From: Adineta vaga
Lineage: Eukaryota > Rotifera
Direction of reading: 5' to 3'
NCBI GenBank assembly: GCA_021613535.1
Contig: CP075496.1
Span: 10,540,001 to 10,604,000, forward strand
DNA: 64,000 bases
Below are positions 1-12,045 of the stretch, piece after piece (the stretch's first letter is position 1; every line of letters starts with the position of its first letter). The notes under the pieces were generated by a model. The model was not told the origin of the DNA and searched no databases. It worked only from the letters and a program-made list of their open reading frames with translations. The translations under genes and the position numbers were made by a program.

Positions 1-712
1 AAATATGTATCAAACTGAAAAGAAGAATACTATATTTAAAATATACCATATTATTGTCATTATGTCTTTTAGAAGTGATTACAGCGATATCTATAATGAA
101 GAAAAAATACATATTTCTTATTGGGCAATTGTCTATTGACCAATAGGATTGGTCTGTTATTGGACAAAGCAAAACTGTCTTCTCTTCTTCTTCTCTTTTG
201 GGTCAATTAAATATGCAGCTTTTTTCTTTTACGGAATCGTATTATGTTCAATGAAATAGGTATCAACGGATGCTTCATGCTTGTTATGGACTGTATATTG
301 CTGCTGACAAAACGCACCCGCAGTTAAACCCTTACACTCTTTCGAAAAGGATCACATTTTGTTTTCTGCGTTTCAGATCTGGAGAAATAGGCAATGTTAC
401 ATAAACTATAGTTTCGTGAAGAACTAAAGGCTAGATCAAATGAATAAACACGAGCTTTTCATATTTCTAATTCTGAGTATACGACTAATGAATATACATA
501 ACATAGGAAGTGATTTGAATTCTGAAATATTATTCATATCATCTTGTTTACGATATATTCAGGGAATGTGGCTAAAGATGATTTCAGTCGAACAAAGAAC
601 ATTGAATCTAGCAATGCTAGTCGTCACATTGTCTATGATATAATTTGAATAAAAGAAAAATACTTGAGTAAGATGATTTTTACTTTTCTACATTCATTTC
701 TAGATCTGAATA
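1..712. other. Upstream region of SSU72 with CCAAT-box cluster
   Basis: No supportable coding exon was seen here. Four CCAAT/ATTGG pentamers fall within 44 bases: ATTGG at 120-124, CCAAT at 140-144, ATTGG at 148-152 and ATTGG at 159-163. This arrangement is typical of NF-Y promoters. A splice-acceptor-like TTTCTAG ends at 703, nine bases before the SSU72 start codon. It implies either a 5' UTR intron or a trans-splice site. An open stretch at 440-643 has no recognisable protein character and I do not call it. Confidence 0.5.
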
Positions 713-1386
713 ATGCCAATTCGATTTGCTGTCGTATGTTCGTCGAATCAAAATCGAAGTATGGAAGCACATAATTTCATGAGTAAACGTGGTTTACTTG
801 TCAGATCATTTGGTTCGGGTCAACAAGTGAAATTGCCCGGAACATCATTAGAAAGACCCAATACTTATACATTTGACACAACATATGAATTTATGTATAA
901 AGATTTATATAATAAAGATGCTAATTTATATACACAAAATGGTGTTCTACATATGTTAGATCGTAATCGTCGAATTAAAGAAAAACCTGAACGTTTTCAA
1001 GATTGTCGAGAACGTTTCGATATTATTTTTACAGTTGAAGAAAGAATATTCGATCAAGTTATCGAAGGTAAGAAAAAATTTAACTAATTGAAGATAATTC
1101 TATTCTTAAATAGATTTAGAAAATCGTGATAAACGCACGAATGAAATAGTCCATATCATCAATATTGATGTTATTGATAATCCTGAAGATGCCACACTTG
1201 GAGCATTTATGCTTTGTGAATTGGGTCAAAAAGTAAGCGAAAGATAGAGAATTATGTAAACTATATCTTATGTTTCTCTTTTAGATGGAAGCTACGGAAG
1301 ATTTAGACAATAGTATCGATGAAATTCTGACGGAATTTGAACAAAAAACTAAACGAACTATTCTACATGCTGTTTCATTTTATTAA
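713..1386 (+). CDS. SSU72: SSU72-type RNA polymerase II CTD phosphatase
   Basis: Three exons (713-1067, 1114-1232, 1285-1386) join in frame to a 191-residue protein, close to the usual SSU72 length. The active-site loop is C-S-S-N-Q-N-R-S at residues 9-16, the CX5R signature of this low-molecular-weight-phosphatase-like family, with Cys9 the nucleophile. The downstream stretch with E-R-F-D-I-I-F-T-V-E-E-R and the ending H-A-V-S-F-Y are also typical. Family knowledge: SSU72 removes phosphate from Ser5/Ser7 of the RNA polymerase II C-terminal repeats and works with the cleavage/polyadenylation machinery in the nucleus. The two introns are 46 and 52 bases. The stop lies only 122 bases before the next same-strand start codon, which suggests a shared primary transcript. 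Confidence 0.95.
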
Positions 1387-1508
1387 TTAAGAGAAAAACT
1401 CATTTGTGAAATGATTATTGTGTTTTGTTTTTGTTTTTGTTGTTTAGAAAACAATAATTTGTAATTCTTTTTTGTTTTGTTTGTTTTTTATATTTATTTA
1501 TTGAAGAT

Positions 1509-4500
1509 ATGAACGATCAAGCTACTGAAGCTTCGACTACCAATCAAGAAGGTATGAAGATCTTGAGTAAATAACAAATTCAATCAAATGATTATCTTTT
1601 AGAACAAAATGTTCTTCCAACAACGAAAGAATCACAACAGCAACAACAAGTACAACAACAACAACAACAGATCAATGTTGTTGATGATGCCGCACTTCAA
1701 GCTGTCCTCAGTTCAATGAGTGAAACAGAAATGAATGCTTTCCTCGAAGAATTAAATAAAACAGGCAAAGCATGTAAGACAACATATAGCAATACTTTTT
1801 AGTATTCAACTACGCGCTATTTTTATACTTTAGTTTTGCCTGCTATTGGTCAAACAATTGAATTATTAACTGTTAATGCACCTACAGAATTACCAACAAC
1901 AACGACTCAACCATCAGCAGAAATTCTGCTTCAAGAATTAACAACACTTATTCAACAAGCACCAGCTGATATTGTACCATTGAATATTGAACAAAAGATT
2001 ACTGGACCACCATCACGTACAGGAAATACAGCAGTTAAATCAACAATTACATCAAATAATAATGCAACGATTCGTAAACCTATACAACAACAAATGACAA
2101 ATGATGAACGGATGTTTTTTGGACGACCAACAACTATTGGACAAGGACAATATCATAATCGAACTGGATTAATGCCAGGAAATAGACTACAACAACATCA
2201 ACAACAACAGCAAATGCATCATCAACATCAACAACAGCAGCAACAACAACAACAACAGCAGCAGCAGCAACAACAACAACAACAACAACAGCAACAAACA
2301 ATCTCATCTCAACAACGACGACCCATATCTTGGTTTCAGTAAGTATTCCAAAACAAAAGCAATTTTCTATTTACTTTCCTGTAAGAAAAATGTCTAGAAT
2401 CTAGTGATTTTCTTTTGTAGAAAATGATTTTTCAATTAATTTTTTGTCTATTTCTAGAAATCGTTCTCGACGCCATTCATCAGATGATGATGATGATTCT
2501 GATCGTGATTCATCTCCACCAATGAGTGGTAATGATAGTTTAGGACCAACACGTCGTTCAACACGTGTACCTAAACCAAAACAAGATGCTGATTTCGTTA
2601 CATTTCCTCTTTTGGATCGTGATGAAAATGGTAATCCAATTCCACCAACACCATCATCAATGCCATTAAATAAAGGTGAAGATGATGAAGATGACATTCC
2701 TTATCGTTTAATGGATTATCCACGTCCACAACAACAGCAACAAAATCAACAATCACAATTATCAACAAGCGGACCAGGACGAAAACCGCGTTCAACAGCA
2801 GAAATTCGTAGTACGACGAATATTAATAAAAAACAAGCACGTTGGCCTGATGATGAATTATATCATGTTAAATCCTTTGTCCCACTCATTATGCCACAAC
2901 AAGTGATTAATCCGTCAATAATGAAAAATAAAATGACGCTTTGTAAACCATTAGTATCAGAACGTGAAGTAGAAGCCAAACCAACTAGATTTACAATTGC
3001 TACCCAAACAGGTTAGTTTTGTTGCATTTGTTGTAGTTTTTTTTGGAATCAATTCATATTTTGATTTTCATATAGAAATGGAACATATGATTCCTGATGT
3101 ACCGTTAGTTACTTTACCTGTACCAATATATCTTCCATCACCGACACCAAGTTTTCGTCTATTTAAACCGAAAGCTGTACCAATACCAGTACCATTTTTT
3201 GTTCCAATTATGATACCTGTACAACGTAAAACGTTTAAAAACATACGTGATTATCTTCAAGTAAGATATTTTAATTTTTGTAAAGTTTAAAAAAGAAAAT
3301 TTTAAATATTTAGACTCAACGCGATCTTTTACCTGATGATCCATTTGAAGCTGCACTTGTTATGCATGCAGAAAGTCTTGTTCGTGCAGAAAATCAACCA
3401 CAACAAACGACAGCAATCAATGGTAATGAATCTGTTATGATGATGGATTTAACACGTGATGGTATAGTTAAATTTCACTCTTTTTTTCAAAGTTAACAAC
3501 TATTTATCGTACTAGATTCATTTATAACACCTTCACAAACAATAGAAAATCTCCCAGAACTTGATTTAGAAGCACATTATATCGATCCCATTACATCCAA
3601 TGATCCTGAAGTTCAAAAAGTATAATTAATTCGAATAAGTTTTCTTTTATATAAGAAATTTTCTAGCTTCTTCGAATGTTACCTGATGCTGGATATCGTC
3701 TCAAATGGACTTATGGTGTTGAAGCATTTCAACAATGGAGTGCACAACGTAATCGACCACTTTTATCAACTACACCTGAAGGTAACACTATTGAATCAAT
3801 CGTTTGTATTTCTAATAGGAAAAAGTAACATATTCATTTAGAAGCAGAATTAGCCAAACAATATTTAATCAAATCTGATTTACTTTCATATGTTAATGGT
3901 GATGAATTACAACATGTTATGGATGCATTCATACGTGAAGTTCGTCGACCATCAGGAGAACAATATTTACCAGAGAGTATCTATTATCTCTGTTTAGGTA
4001 ATTTATATCTATTTATAGAATTCTGATTAAATGACATCATCAAATCGTTCTTTAGGTATTCAATTTTATTTGAATATAAATAATCGTCAAATGGATCTGT
4101 TCGATCCACGTTACATTGAATTCAATTCTACCTTGAATAAAATTCTTCAATCATATACACCACGTATCATGCCTGATTGTACGTTACTTTTCTTCGTTGC
4201 ACTATACAGTTTTTTTTTGTCTGTTTTTCTTCTTCTAGCTAATGAATATGTATCATTAATCGATGAAGATTTATTATATGATGTTCATCAATTAGGTATA
4301 TTGACACCATGGTCATTATTAACAACATTACTCTATACAAATTCAAAATATTTCAATTTAAAAACAGTTGAATCACACATGGCTATTTCATTTGCAAATT
4401 TTGGTAAATATGCACAATGGGGACGTCTATCGTCAAATTCATCACAAGGACAACAAATGAATTATCTACGATTTTATGCTCATAATCCAGGTAATAATAT

Positions 4501-4976
4501 TTGAAATACGATTAAAACAATCGATTCATCTTTATCGAAATTTTAGATCTAAAATCTTTAGTCAATTCACCAACTGTTTATGAAATTACGGAACAACTTA
4601 ATGATCCTGTTCGATGTCCAATAAAACAATTTGATTTCTATATTTCTAAATGGTAAGATCAAATTCTGGTAAATAGTCTGCTTTTCTATTCGATTCATTT
4701 CCTAGTCCGGAACAAGTTCGTGGTACAGCTGATGTTTTCTATTTACGTCCAATTCTTGAGCAAATTCAAGAAAATCCAATCTGGTATTCGAATGAATCCT
4801 TAGCACCAACAATTATTGATCAAATTCTCAATAGACTCAAACTAGTACCAGATTTTTATAATCAAACCAAACCTGTTGAAACAAATTCTACTTCATTAAA
4901 TGGAGCTAATTCAGTTTCATCATCAGCATCAGCAGCAGCAACAACAGCAGTAGCATCAGCAACAACCAATAATTAA
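1509..4976 (+). CDS. QRICH1/ZMYM-like protein with DUF3504 domain
   Basis: Thirteen exons join in frame to about 910 residues: 1509-1551, 1603-1773, 1834-2338, 2458-3011, 3076-3260, 3314-3461, 3516-3619, 3667-3781, 3842-3997, 4056-4178, 4239-4490, 4547-4652, 4706-4976. The N-terminal half is Gln-rich, with 23 consecutive Gln at 2229-2297, followed by an acidic Ser/Asp-rich stretch. Exon 5 encodes the Pro/Val-rich segment (V-P-I-P-V-P-F-F-V-P) found in QRICH1 and ZMYM proteins. The C-terminal exons carry DUF3504: S-I-Y-Y-L-C-L-G-I-Q-F-Y-L near 3980-4070, Y-F-N-L-K-T-V-E-S-H-M near 4350, and D-V-F-Y-L-R-P near 4730-4750. DUF3504 is known to derive from Crypton tyrosine-recombinase transposons. 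No MYM zinc fingers are visible, so it resembles QRICH1 more than ZMYM2-4. A nuclear transcription-related role is inferred. Confidence 0.85.
2229..2297 (+). repeat. CAA/CAG trinucleotide run encoding 23 Gln
   Basis: An uninterrupted mixed CAA/CAG run lies inside exon 3 of the QRICH1-like gene. More CAA/CAG clusters sit nearby at 1636-1671 and 2191-2219. Mixing of the two codons should make the tract more stable than pure CAG. Confidence 0.9.
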
Positions 4977-5875
4977 CTTGTTTTATTAGTCATTCATTGC
5001 TTTGTTTGTAATGCTCATTGTTAAGAGCAAATCGCATATGTTTGTACAGAACTTTGTCTCCTCCTCTTTTTTTTTTGTTTCTATCGGTTTGATGAAAATG
5101 TTACATCGTATATACGTGTTCTTGTATTATTTGTTCCATTGATAAAGAAAGAAAACAAACTATATATTGGGATAAGATTAAACAACATCTCTTTCCTGAT
5201 GATTTCATCTTCTTATCAGAACTTTTTTCTTTTTGATTAGACATTTATTAATCTTACAAAAAAATCTTTTTTTCTGCTTCAAACTGTTTTGACAGGCATA
5301 CGTTTACATTAACAACTTAGATATTTTTTGTTTTTGCTATAAAACTAAAAACAAAATGCAAGATTTGATAAAGCTTCATTATTTTATTAGATTTCAAAGA
5401 GTAGAAAAAAAAAGAAATCATTGAAAAGTTCTTGCTAGAACATTATTGTAAATGAAAGAGGACATTTCTTGACTGATCTATTTTATTTTTTGAATGTTTC
5501 TTCCAATTATGTCAGTTTTTCAAATCATTAATTCATCTGCAACGAAATGAAACATTATTGATTTAATCGCAGCAGAAAAGAACAAGAAAAAAAATCTTTT
5601 TGTTTTTGTTATTGATTGTTTTATAATGTTCGTTTTTTTTTTCGAAAAAATCACTTGATGATAGAAACATCATCCATACATTTTCTCTATCAAACCTTAT
5701 GTCAATATTTTTCTTCATTTACCTACAATTATGAAAATGCAAGAAGAGAAAATCTTTCGTCACCTAGCTTTACGCCCTGTTTGTCATCCATACAAAATTT
5801 CCAAACTTATTATATAAACAACATTCATTTTCTATATTCCACTCGTCAACAACAGTCTTCGTACAAAAGTAAAAG
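4977..5875. other. Intergenic region before the cysteine-rich membrane protein
   Basis: T-rich 3' flank of the QRICH1-like gene followed by a promoter. The open stretch 5616-5879 is phenylalanine/serine-rich, overlaps the promoter and looks like chance. No other gene was seen. Confidence 0.6.
5811..5818 (+). promoter_or_regulatory. TATA box (TATATAAA)
   Basis: A TATATAAA element lies 57 bases before the ATG at 5876, a spacing that fits a TATA-driven start site about 30 bases downstream and a short 5' UTR. No acceptor-like site lies between them. Confidence 0.5.
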
Positions 5876-7439
5876 ATGAGCGCACTATCAGCATCCTCAC
5901 GTCGTCAATTAGTTACTCCTGATTTTAAACCCACAAATAAAAGTGATGATCCATCAACATTTGGTGAATTCTATCGAGCATCATCAGCCATTTCAACAAA
6001 TGATATTAATTTCCCTAAAGTCATTGGTAGAACAGATGAAGTTGGTGAACAAACTTTATATCAAGTAGAGATTGTTAATGAGAAGTTACAGAGAAAAGCA
6101 TTTCGATCTGAATTAGCTAGTAAAAAGAAATGTTTAACACGACGATGGCAAACAGCATTAGTCACTGGCTTAGTTCTTGGATCTCTAATTGCTGGAATAA
6201 GTAAGTGAAAGAAAGTTTTTGATTAATAGTTTTTCGAATTTTATACTGTTTAAATAGGTGGTATTGCATATTGGATGTCTATTCCAAAAACAATTACACA
6301 ACCGTATTTACTCTACGGTGAATCTTGTTATATGAATTCTCGTTCATGTGATGAATCTCGAATGCTTTGGTGTCCAGCTGGTACATGTATATGTACGGGA
6401 AATTATCAATGGAATTCAACGATACAAAATTGTACATGTGGATCATTTTCATCATGGAATGGTTTTCGTTGTCAAGGTTTAGGTTATTATGGTGATCCAT
6501 GTAATTATGTAGCTTGTCGACCGACATTAACATGTGCTCCAGTTATTAATCAAACGTATTCAACTGGTCAAGCTGTTTGCGTCTGTGATAATGCTACCTA
6601 TTTGGATACAGTTAATGCAGCAACAAAAGGCACGTGTGTTCCTCGATTAGCTTATAATACGACTTGTTTATCAAAAGACGAGTGTCAAAATTGGTTAGGC
6701 CTTTCATGCATTAATACAACAGGAAGTAAGATAATGGATTATTTTCTAATTGATATCTATAGAATCTTTCTTTTCTCATAGCTGCAAGATGTGAATGTGA
6801 TACATCAGTATCCTATTGGGATTCATCAGCAGGCAAATGTCAATCAAGTAAAATATCTTTGTCATAGTACTTTTTCGTTCATATTTATAGTCTTATTTCA
6901 TTCTTCTAGAGGTTCTCGGTTGGGATCCATGTAATGCAACTGTTCCATGTGATACGTCAAGAGGTCTGACATGTGTATCAGGTTATTGCGAATGTGATGC
7001 ATATAGTTTTTGGGATAATGTTACAACAAAATACTGTCAAACATTGGTATGTATAAGAAAAAGAATTCTTTTATGTATTTGTTTTACTTCGTATTTTATT
7101 TAGAAAACGTATGCTGTTACCTGTCAATATGATTTTCAATGTAATCAAACAGTTAATCTTTCATGTCCATCAGTAAGCACAGGTTGTAATTGTTATTCAA
7201 CATCATACGCAGGCATGTGTGATTGTCAAACCACTGATTTTTGGGACGGACTTCGTTGTACCGGTCGACACTCATTTAATGGAACTTGTCCAGGACAATA
7301 TGCTTGTTCATCGAATCTGGTTTGCTATTTAGGGCATTGTATATGTCCTGGTAATATGCAATGGGGAGCCTTAACTGCCGGTCAATGTGATTGTGTGTCA
7401 CCGTTAACGTGGAATTCTGTGATTAACACCTGTCAGTAA
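5876..7439 (+). CDS. Cysteine-rich single-pass (type II) membrane protein
   Basis: Five exons (5876-6200, 6258-6725, 6782-6847, 6910-7046, 7104-7439) give 443 residues. An N-terminal cytoplasmic part of about 95 residues ends in a K-K-K..R-R cluster and is followed by one transmembrane helix spanning the first intron (T-A-L-V-T-G-L-V-L-G-S-L-I-A-G-I-S-G-G-I-A-Y-W). The rest should be extracellular. It consists of repeated cysteine modules with C-x-C-x4-Y/F-x-W patterns (C-I-C-T-G-N-Y-Q-W, C-E-C-D-A-Y-S-F-W, C-D-C-Q-T-T-D-F-W) and N-glycosylation sequons, resembling EB/EGF-like modules. There is no signal peptide, so type II topology is inferred. Function is unknown; a surface adhesion or receptor role is possible. 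The start follows a TATA box. Confidence 0.8.
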
Positions 7440-7956
7440 ATACAACGGCCCATTGAACACTATCGTTACCAATAAACAGATTAAAGGAAAAAATTCGTTT
7501 CTTTCTATGTATTCAGAAGTTTTTCAGAGTTCATTTTGAACCGTTGAAAGATTGTATTTTTTAAATTTTGCTTTATAAAATGCAGAAGGTGATGTTCCTC
7601 TTAAATGTCATTTCATTCTTACATGTGATAGTCTTAACAACCTACTTTTATATTAAAAGCAAAGATGTACAGTATGAATATACTAGCGAACAAAGAAACA
7701 AAACAATCAAATTACTTTAGAATTGAATATTCTATACATGATGCTATGTCTAAATTCTGGTTCCATATTCTGTTATTAATGTTTTTGATCTGATATAATT
7801 GAACTGATAACAGTGTTCTTATTCTTCTTTTTAATTAGTCGTTTGATCTTTTCCAATCCTTTGACAATTAATGAATTGATCCGATGAGCTCATTTAATTG
7901 ATATCTATAATATATTTGACTTGCAATCAGAAACAGAAATATTCTATTCATTCAAA
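7440..7956. other. Intergenic region before homeobox gene
   Basis: AT-rich spacer with no coding signal. A TATA-like TATAATATA stretch sits at about 7906-7914, some 45 bases before the homeobox ATG. Confidence 0.5.
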
Positions 7957-8423
7957 ATGTCATCTCAATCTCGTCATGTTTATACTCAAAATGAACGCAT
8001 GATATTGGAAGCAAGTTTTGCTAATCAACCACATCCTAATATTCACGAAAAAGAAAGATTAGCTAGATTATTGAATTGTAATATCATTCAAATTTCTAAC
8101 TGGTTTCAAAATTATCGAGTAAGTTAACTCCGTTTCGTATTTTACAAGTTATTATGTATTTTATTTTTCTTTTCTAGCGTCGTTTCAAGAAAGAAAACCG
8201 AAAAACTACGAAACTAAATACAAACAACGAATCCAAAAATTCTGTTGTATATGATACATCGTATTATCAATCTCCACCGACTTATTGTCCATATTGTCTT
8301 AATCAAGATTACTCTTCATATTCTCATCCTCCACCGTCATCATTTCAAAATAACTATTCCTACGAATCGAATTATACACAACCGATATTTTTTGATGATT
8401 ATGTTGTTAGTTATAACACATAG
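7957..8423 (+). CDS. Small divergent homeodomain protein
   Basis: Two exons (7957-8118, 8178-8423) encode 135 residues. The homeodomain occupies nearly the whole first half (about residues 5-62). Helix 2 has H-E-K-E-R-L-A-R-L-L-N and recognition helix 3 has Q-I-S-N-W-F-Q-N-Y-R-R-R-F-K-K. The DNA-contacting W48, F49, Q50, N51 and R53 equivalents are kept, but position 52 is Tyr instead of the usual Arg. The intron splits the homeodomain within helix 3, after the Y-R codons. The tail is Tyr/Ser/Pro-rich with a C-P-Y-C motif and no other domain. I chose ATG 7957 over upstream non-ATG codons. Expected role: nuclear sequence-specific transcription factor, class uncertain (PRD-like or Hox-like by Q50). 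Confidence 0.85.
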
Positions 8424-8526
8424 ATTTCTTTTGTTCAAAATAAATTGGCGCTTGATTTAAACTATCATACTAAATTTTGTTGACTCCTTTCTTTACATAC
8501 TTTTTTTTATCTGAATTTTTTCAATA

Positions 8527-10266
8527 ATGAAAAAAGTCGGTTCAACACGACGTCATCATACGGAAAAAACGATTATTGATGCGTTGTTGAAAATATCAGA
8601 AATCGTTCAGAAAACAGAAACTAGTCGACAAACGAAGAATGTAAATAAAAATTCGAAAAAAGCAATTGGTGATGGTGATTATAAAGGCTTGTACAATAAT
8701 GAAAAGGAGGACCAACAAGTACCGGTACCTCCACCTATGCGTACGTTAGATTCTTATGTATCAGAATTTAATCAACCATCAAATTGTAATCAAACATCAA
8801 ATCAATACGAACGAAATGTTTTACAAGATTTTGAAAAAAGAAGTAGATCAATTTATATTGAAGAACAATGAAACATAGATAGTTTTTCTAGATGATCGAT
8901 CGTATAAACGACATTATTCCGACACATCCTGCTCATCAAATAATGATGTCAATCAAGAACGATCTTTAAAACGTCGTTTTAGTTCTAGTTCCTTTCAATC
9001 TGATAAAACTTCACAACCGGTAAGATGAATTAAAAGGTTTCCAAATATATATGAATCGAAATTATTTAGGTATGTGAAGAATTGAAAACTGTCGATAATC
9101 AACCAACTATTACTAGTATTAATTCTCCAACGATGACGAATCAAGTGAAATCTATCTCGACTACAATTATTGATGATCAATCATCATATTCACTTTCGAT
9201 ACCTGTATTGTCCGCTACTGTTAAACAAGGAGAACCAGCATTTATGTCTTCATCAAATAACTTAAATGATCAAAAGGAAGATTTAAACAAAGTCATGGAT
9301 AAACAATTACAAGCGACATTAGAAAAGCGTTTACGAGATCATTTATTATCTTCAACGTCAATAAGAAATCAATCAAAAACTCCACCAATTACATTAACAA
9401 AATCAGAAACTGGAAAATTAATGAATGCAATACATTCAAACAAACAAACATGTGACTTAGAACATTATAATAAACAGGTTAGATAACTTGAATTCGAAAT
9501 TTGAAAAAAAAACTTCAATTCGTTTGTCTTCTCATTTCAGCGTGAATTAGCCATGGTTGCTGTTCAACAGAGCAACTATTCATTATCTTATAATATCTAT
9601 ACGAATCTATTACATGAGAATCGATATGATTACAAATTGAAATCAGACATTTTAGCGTCACGTGCCACAAGTTTATTGTTAGAACAAAAATATTTTGAAT
9701 CTATTGAAGATTGTACACAAGCAATTGTTTTTAATCAATGGAATAAATTAGCATATGTTGTACGTGCGGCATGTTGGATGATTAAACATGAATATGTAAA
9801 AGCTGTGGAAGATTATTCAAAACTATTCCATTTCTTTGATCAAAGTCAATATGTTCTTGATTTATTGAATATAGCTTTTGAAAAATCAAAACAATTAAAG
9901 AATGATAATAATCCTATAACTCCGAAGATGGAACTTGAAAATAAAAATCTTTCTTCTATGACAAATATTAAATCATCAATCGATACAGATATTCACAATC
10001 CTACGAAATCACTTTCTTTAGCATCACCCACAGCTTCATTTATTCAACCAGCTGTCTATCTATGTTATCCTTATCAAGCTTATCCAACTTGGTATACTAA
10101 TAATAATGAAGAACCAATTCAATATTCTCATGAAATCAAACAAATCTCATCAAATAACAATGCATATTTATCCTCATTCGAACCGAAATCAGATATTGAA
10201 GGTCAATCATTATTTGAGATTGAAAATTCACGATTTAATACACAAAAAAGAAGAAATCTATATTGA
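8527..10266 (+). CDS. TPR-containing protein of unknown function
   Basis: Four exons (8527-8842, 8892-9019, 9070-9477, 9541-10266) join in frame to 525 residues. The first exon donor (A|GTAGATC at 8843) was chosen because reading straight on hits a stop at 8869, whereas splicing to 8892 keeps the frame open. The N-terminal half is Ser/Asn/Lys-rich and looks disordered. Exon 4 encodes a helical TPR-like block at about residues 290-385, with A-V-Q-Q-S-N-Y-S-L-S-Y-N-I-Y-T-N-L-L, S-R/A-T-S-L-L-L-E-Q-K-Y-F-E-S-I-E-D-C-T-Q-A-I and A-Y-V-V-R-A-A-C-W-M, as in cochaperone TPRs. The C-terminus is Tyr/Pro/Asn-rich. It starts 103 bases after the homeobox gene stop on the same strand. The partner is unknown. 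Confidence 0.7.
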
Positions 10267-10377
10267 TCATTCTAACTAACATTCATTCATTGATATTTTA
10301 TGTTTTTTCTCGTATTCAAATAAAATATTCTGACAATACAACGACTAGAATAATATTGTAAAAAAGAGAATTGATGA

Positions 10378-11060
10378 CTACGAATAAGTGATTCCACCAA
10401 ATGATACTTCCATTTGTGTTTGTTGATCAGCAAATGCGATCCAATCAGAATTATATGTTGGTAATAAACCCATCGATTGACATTTGTATAAAGCTAATGC
10501 TAAATGAGTGAGATTACCCAAAAAATACATAATTTTATGTAACCAAATGTTTCCAACTAAACCTTCTTGTTCCAATGAAGAAAATGCTGATCCAAGTGAA
10601 ATGATTGCCTAGAATACAAAGAAATAAAACTAATTTCTAAAACAAAATCTGAATAGTGATAACCCACTTGAATAGGTTTCATGAATAACATGACAACGAT
10701 CATAATTGACATTAATGAAAATGTATTTCCAGCCATCCATGCTAAAACAACATTCATAGGTAATTGTTTTATTGGTTGTAATGCTATATCCCATGAACGT
10801 CTCGCTAATAAACGTTCATCATCTTCTGGTGTTAATAAATCTGACACTCGTTGTTCACTATAACCAATTGGTGATAATAAAAGATTCGTATTATTATTAT
10901 TATTACTAATAGATGTTGCTGTTGTACTTGTTATGATACTGTTTTCATTAGTTGTACCTGGGAGCCGTTCATTTCGACGAAGTTGAAAATCAATAAACCA
11001 TTTTCGACGTGAAGGTGTCGGCCGTGTAGATGTATTCGTTGACGGGTGTGGACTAGACAT
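10378..11060 (-). CDS. EMC4: ER membrane protein complex subunit 4
   Basis: Two exons (11060-10668, 10608-10378) encode 207 residues. The N-terminal 90 residues are Ser/Thr/Asn-rich and longer than in vertebrates. The conserved core begins at G-Y-S-E-Q and continues through S-W-D-I-A-L-Q-P-I-K-Q-L-P-M-N and W-M-A-G-N-T-F-S to K-C-Q-S-M-G-L-L-P-T and S-D-W-I-A-F near the C-terminus. All are hallmark EMC4 segments, with two hydrophobic helices. Family knowledge: EMC4 is a subunit of the ER membrane complex that inserts tail-anchored and multipass proteins. The ATG directly follows CAG at an acceptor-like TATCTTTCAG, implying 5' UTR cis- or trans-splicing. It converges on the TPR gene, with 111 bases between the stops. 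Confidence 0.93.
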
Positions 11061-12045
11061 CTGAAAGATAGATATCAAACTAGTCATATCTTCAAGGATA
11101 TATTTTATACAGCAAATCAATCTCTATCAACAATAAACTTAAGAATATCTTTTGTAAAAAAGACAGTTACTTTCATAGAGGAGGTTTTTATTTCGACAGA
11201 TACATAGAAAATAATTCGATCGATAGATTTAATATCAAGTGCAATCATATACGATCAAACCTCTATCTTATAGCAGACGTAATCACATATGTAATAATTG
11301 TCAAGGACCATTTCAGTACGAATACTTACCATCGTTTCGCGCTCTCTAAAACCATGATAAACATGTGCAAAGAACTGTATTTCACAGCTGTTTTCAGATC
11401 TAATTATAGTGGATTTTCACAATCTCAAAAAGAATTGTCAATGTTGTTATAAACATTCGATAGAAGACACCGATATTCCGGTACGGAAAACTGAATGTCT
11501 TTGTGACAATGAATAATCTGTTCTTACCAGTTGATGTAATTGAAAGATACACAATATCAATTCTACTATCCTTACCTTTTACAAAGTTTTTTCGTAGTTT
11601 AATTCATCTTTTTCTCGCTCTTTTTGCGAAAAGAAATGATATGACTTTTCAAAATATCGAATTAAATTGAGAAATCTGCTTGTAAGATTAAATTATAATA
11701 GAAATTTACAATAAAAAAATGAGAAAGTATCAATAATACGATAAATAAAAAACAATCCATCAAATCAATTGTAGCAAATTATTTTCCAGCGAAGAAAACC
11801 CGTTGCAATTTTTAATGATATATTCCTACTATTATGTTTTATCTAAAATTAAGCAACGAATATAGAATGAATAATTTTAGAAAAAAAAGAAAGAAACACA
11901 ATTCATTTTCATTAAATAAATATTTTACTTAAAACAAAACTTTTATCGATATACAAAAAGATAGAAGAAAAACAAACTTGGAACGTAAATTGAAAGAAAA
12001 AAGAAACTCATAAGAGATTAGAATATTTTTTCAACAAAGTTCACT
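11061..12045. other. Intergenic region between EMC4 and ZFPL1
   Basis: About 1 kb of AT-rich DNA. The 12045-11900 end is probably the ZFPL1 3' UTR. No ORF with protein character, no RNA gene and no clear repeat were seen. Confidence 0.5.

Noticed and set aside
5616-5879. 87-codon Phe/Ser-rich ORF
   Set aside because: It overlaps the TATA box and start of the cysteine-rich membrane-protein gene and reads like non-coding T-rich DNA.
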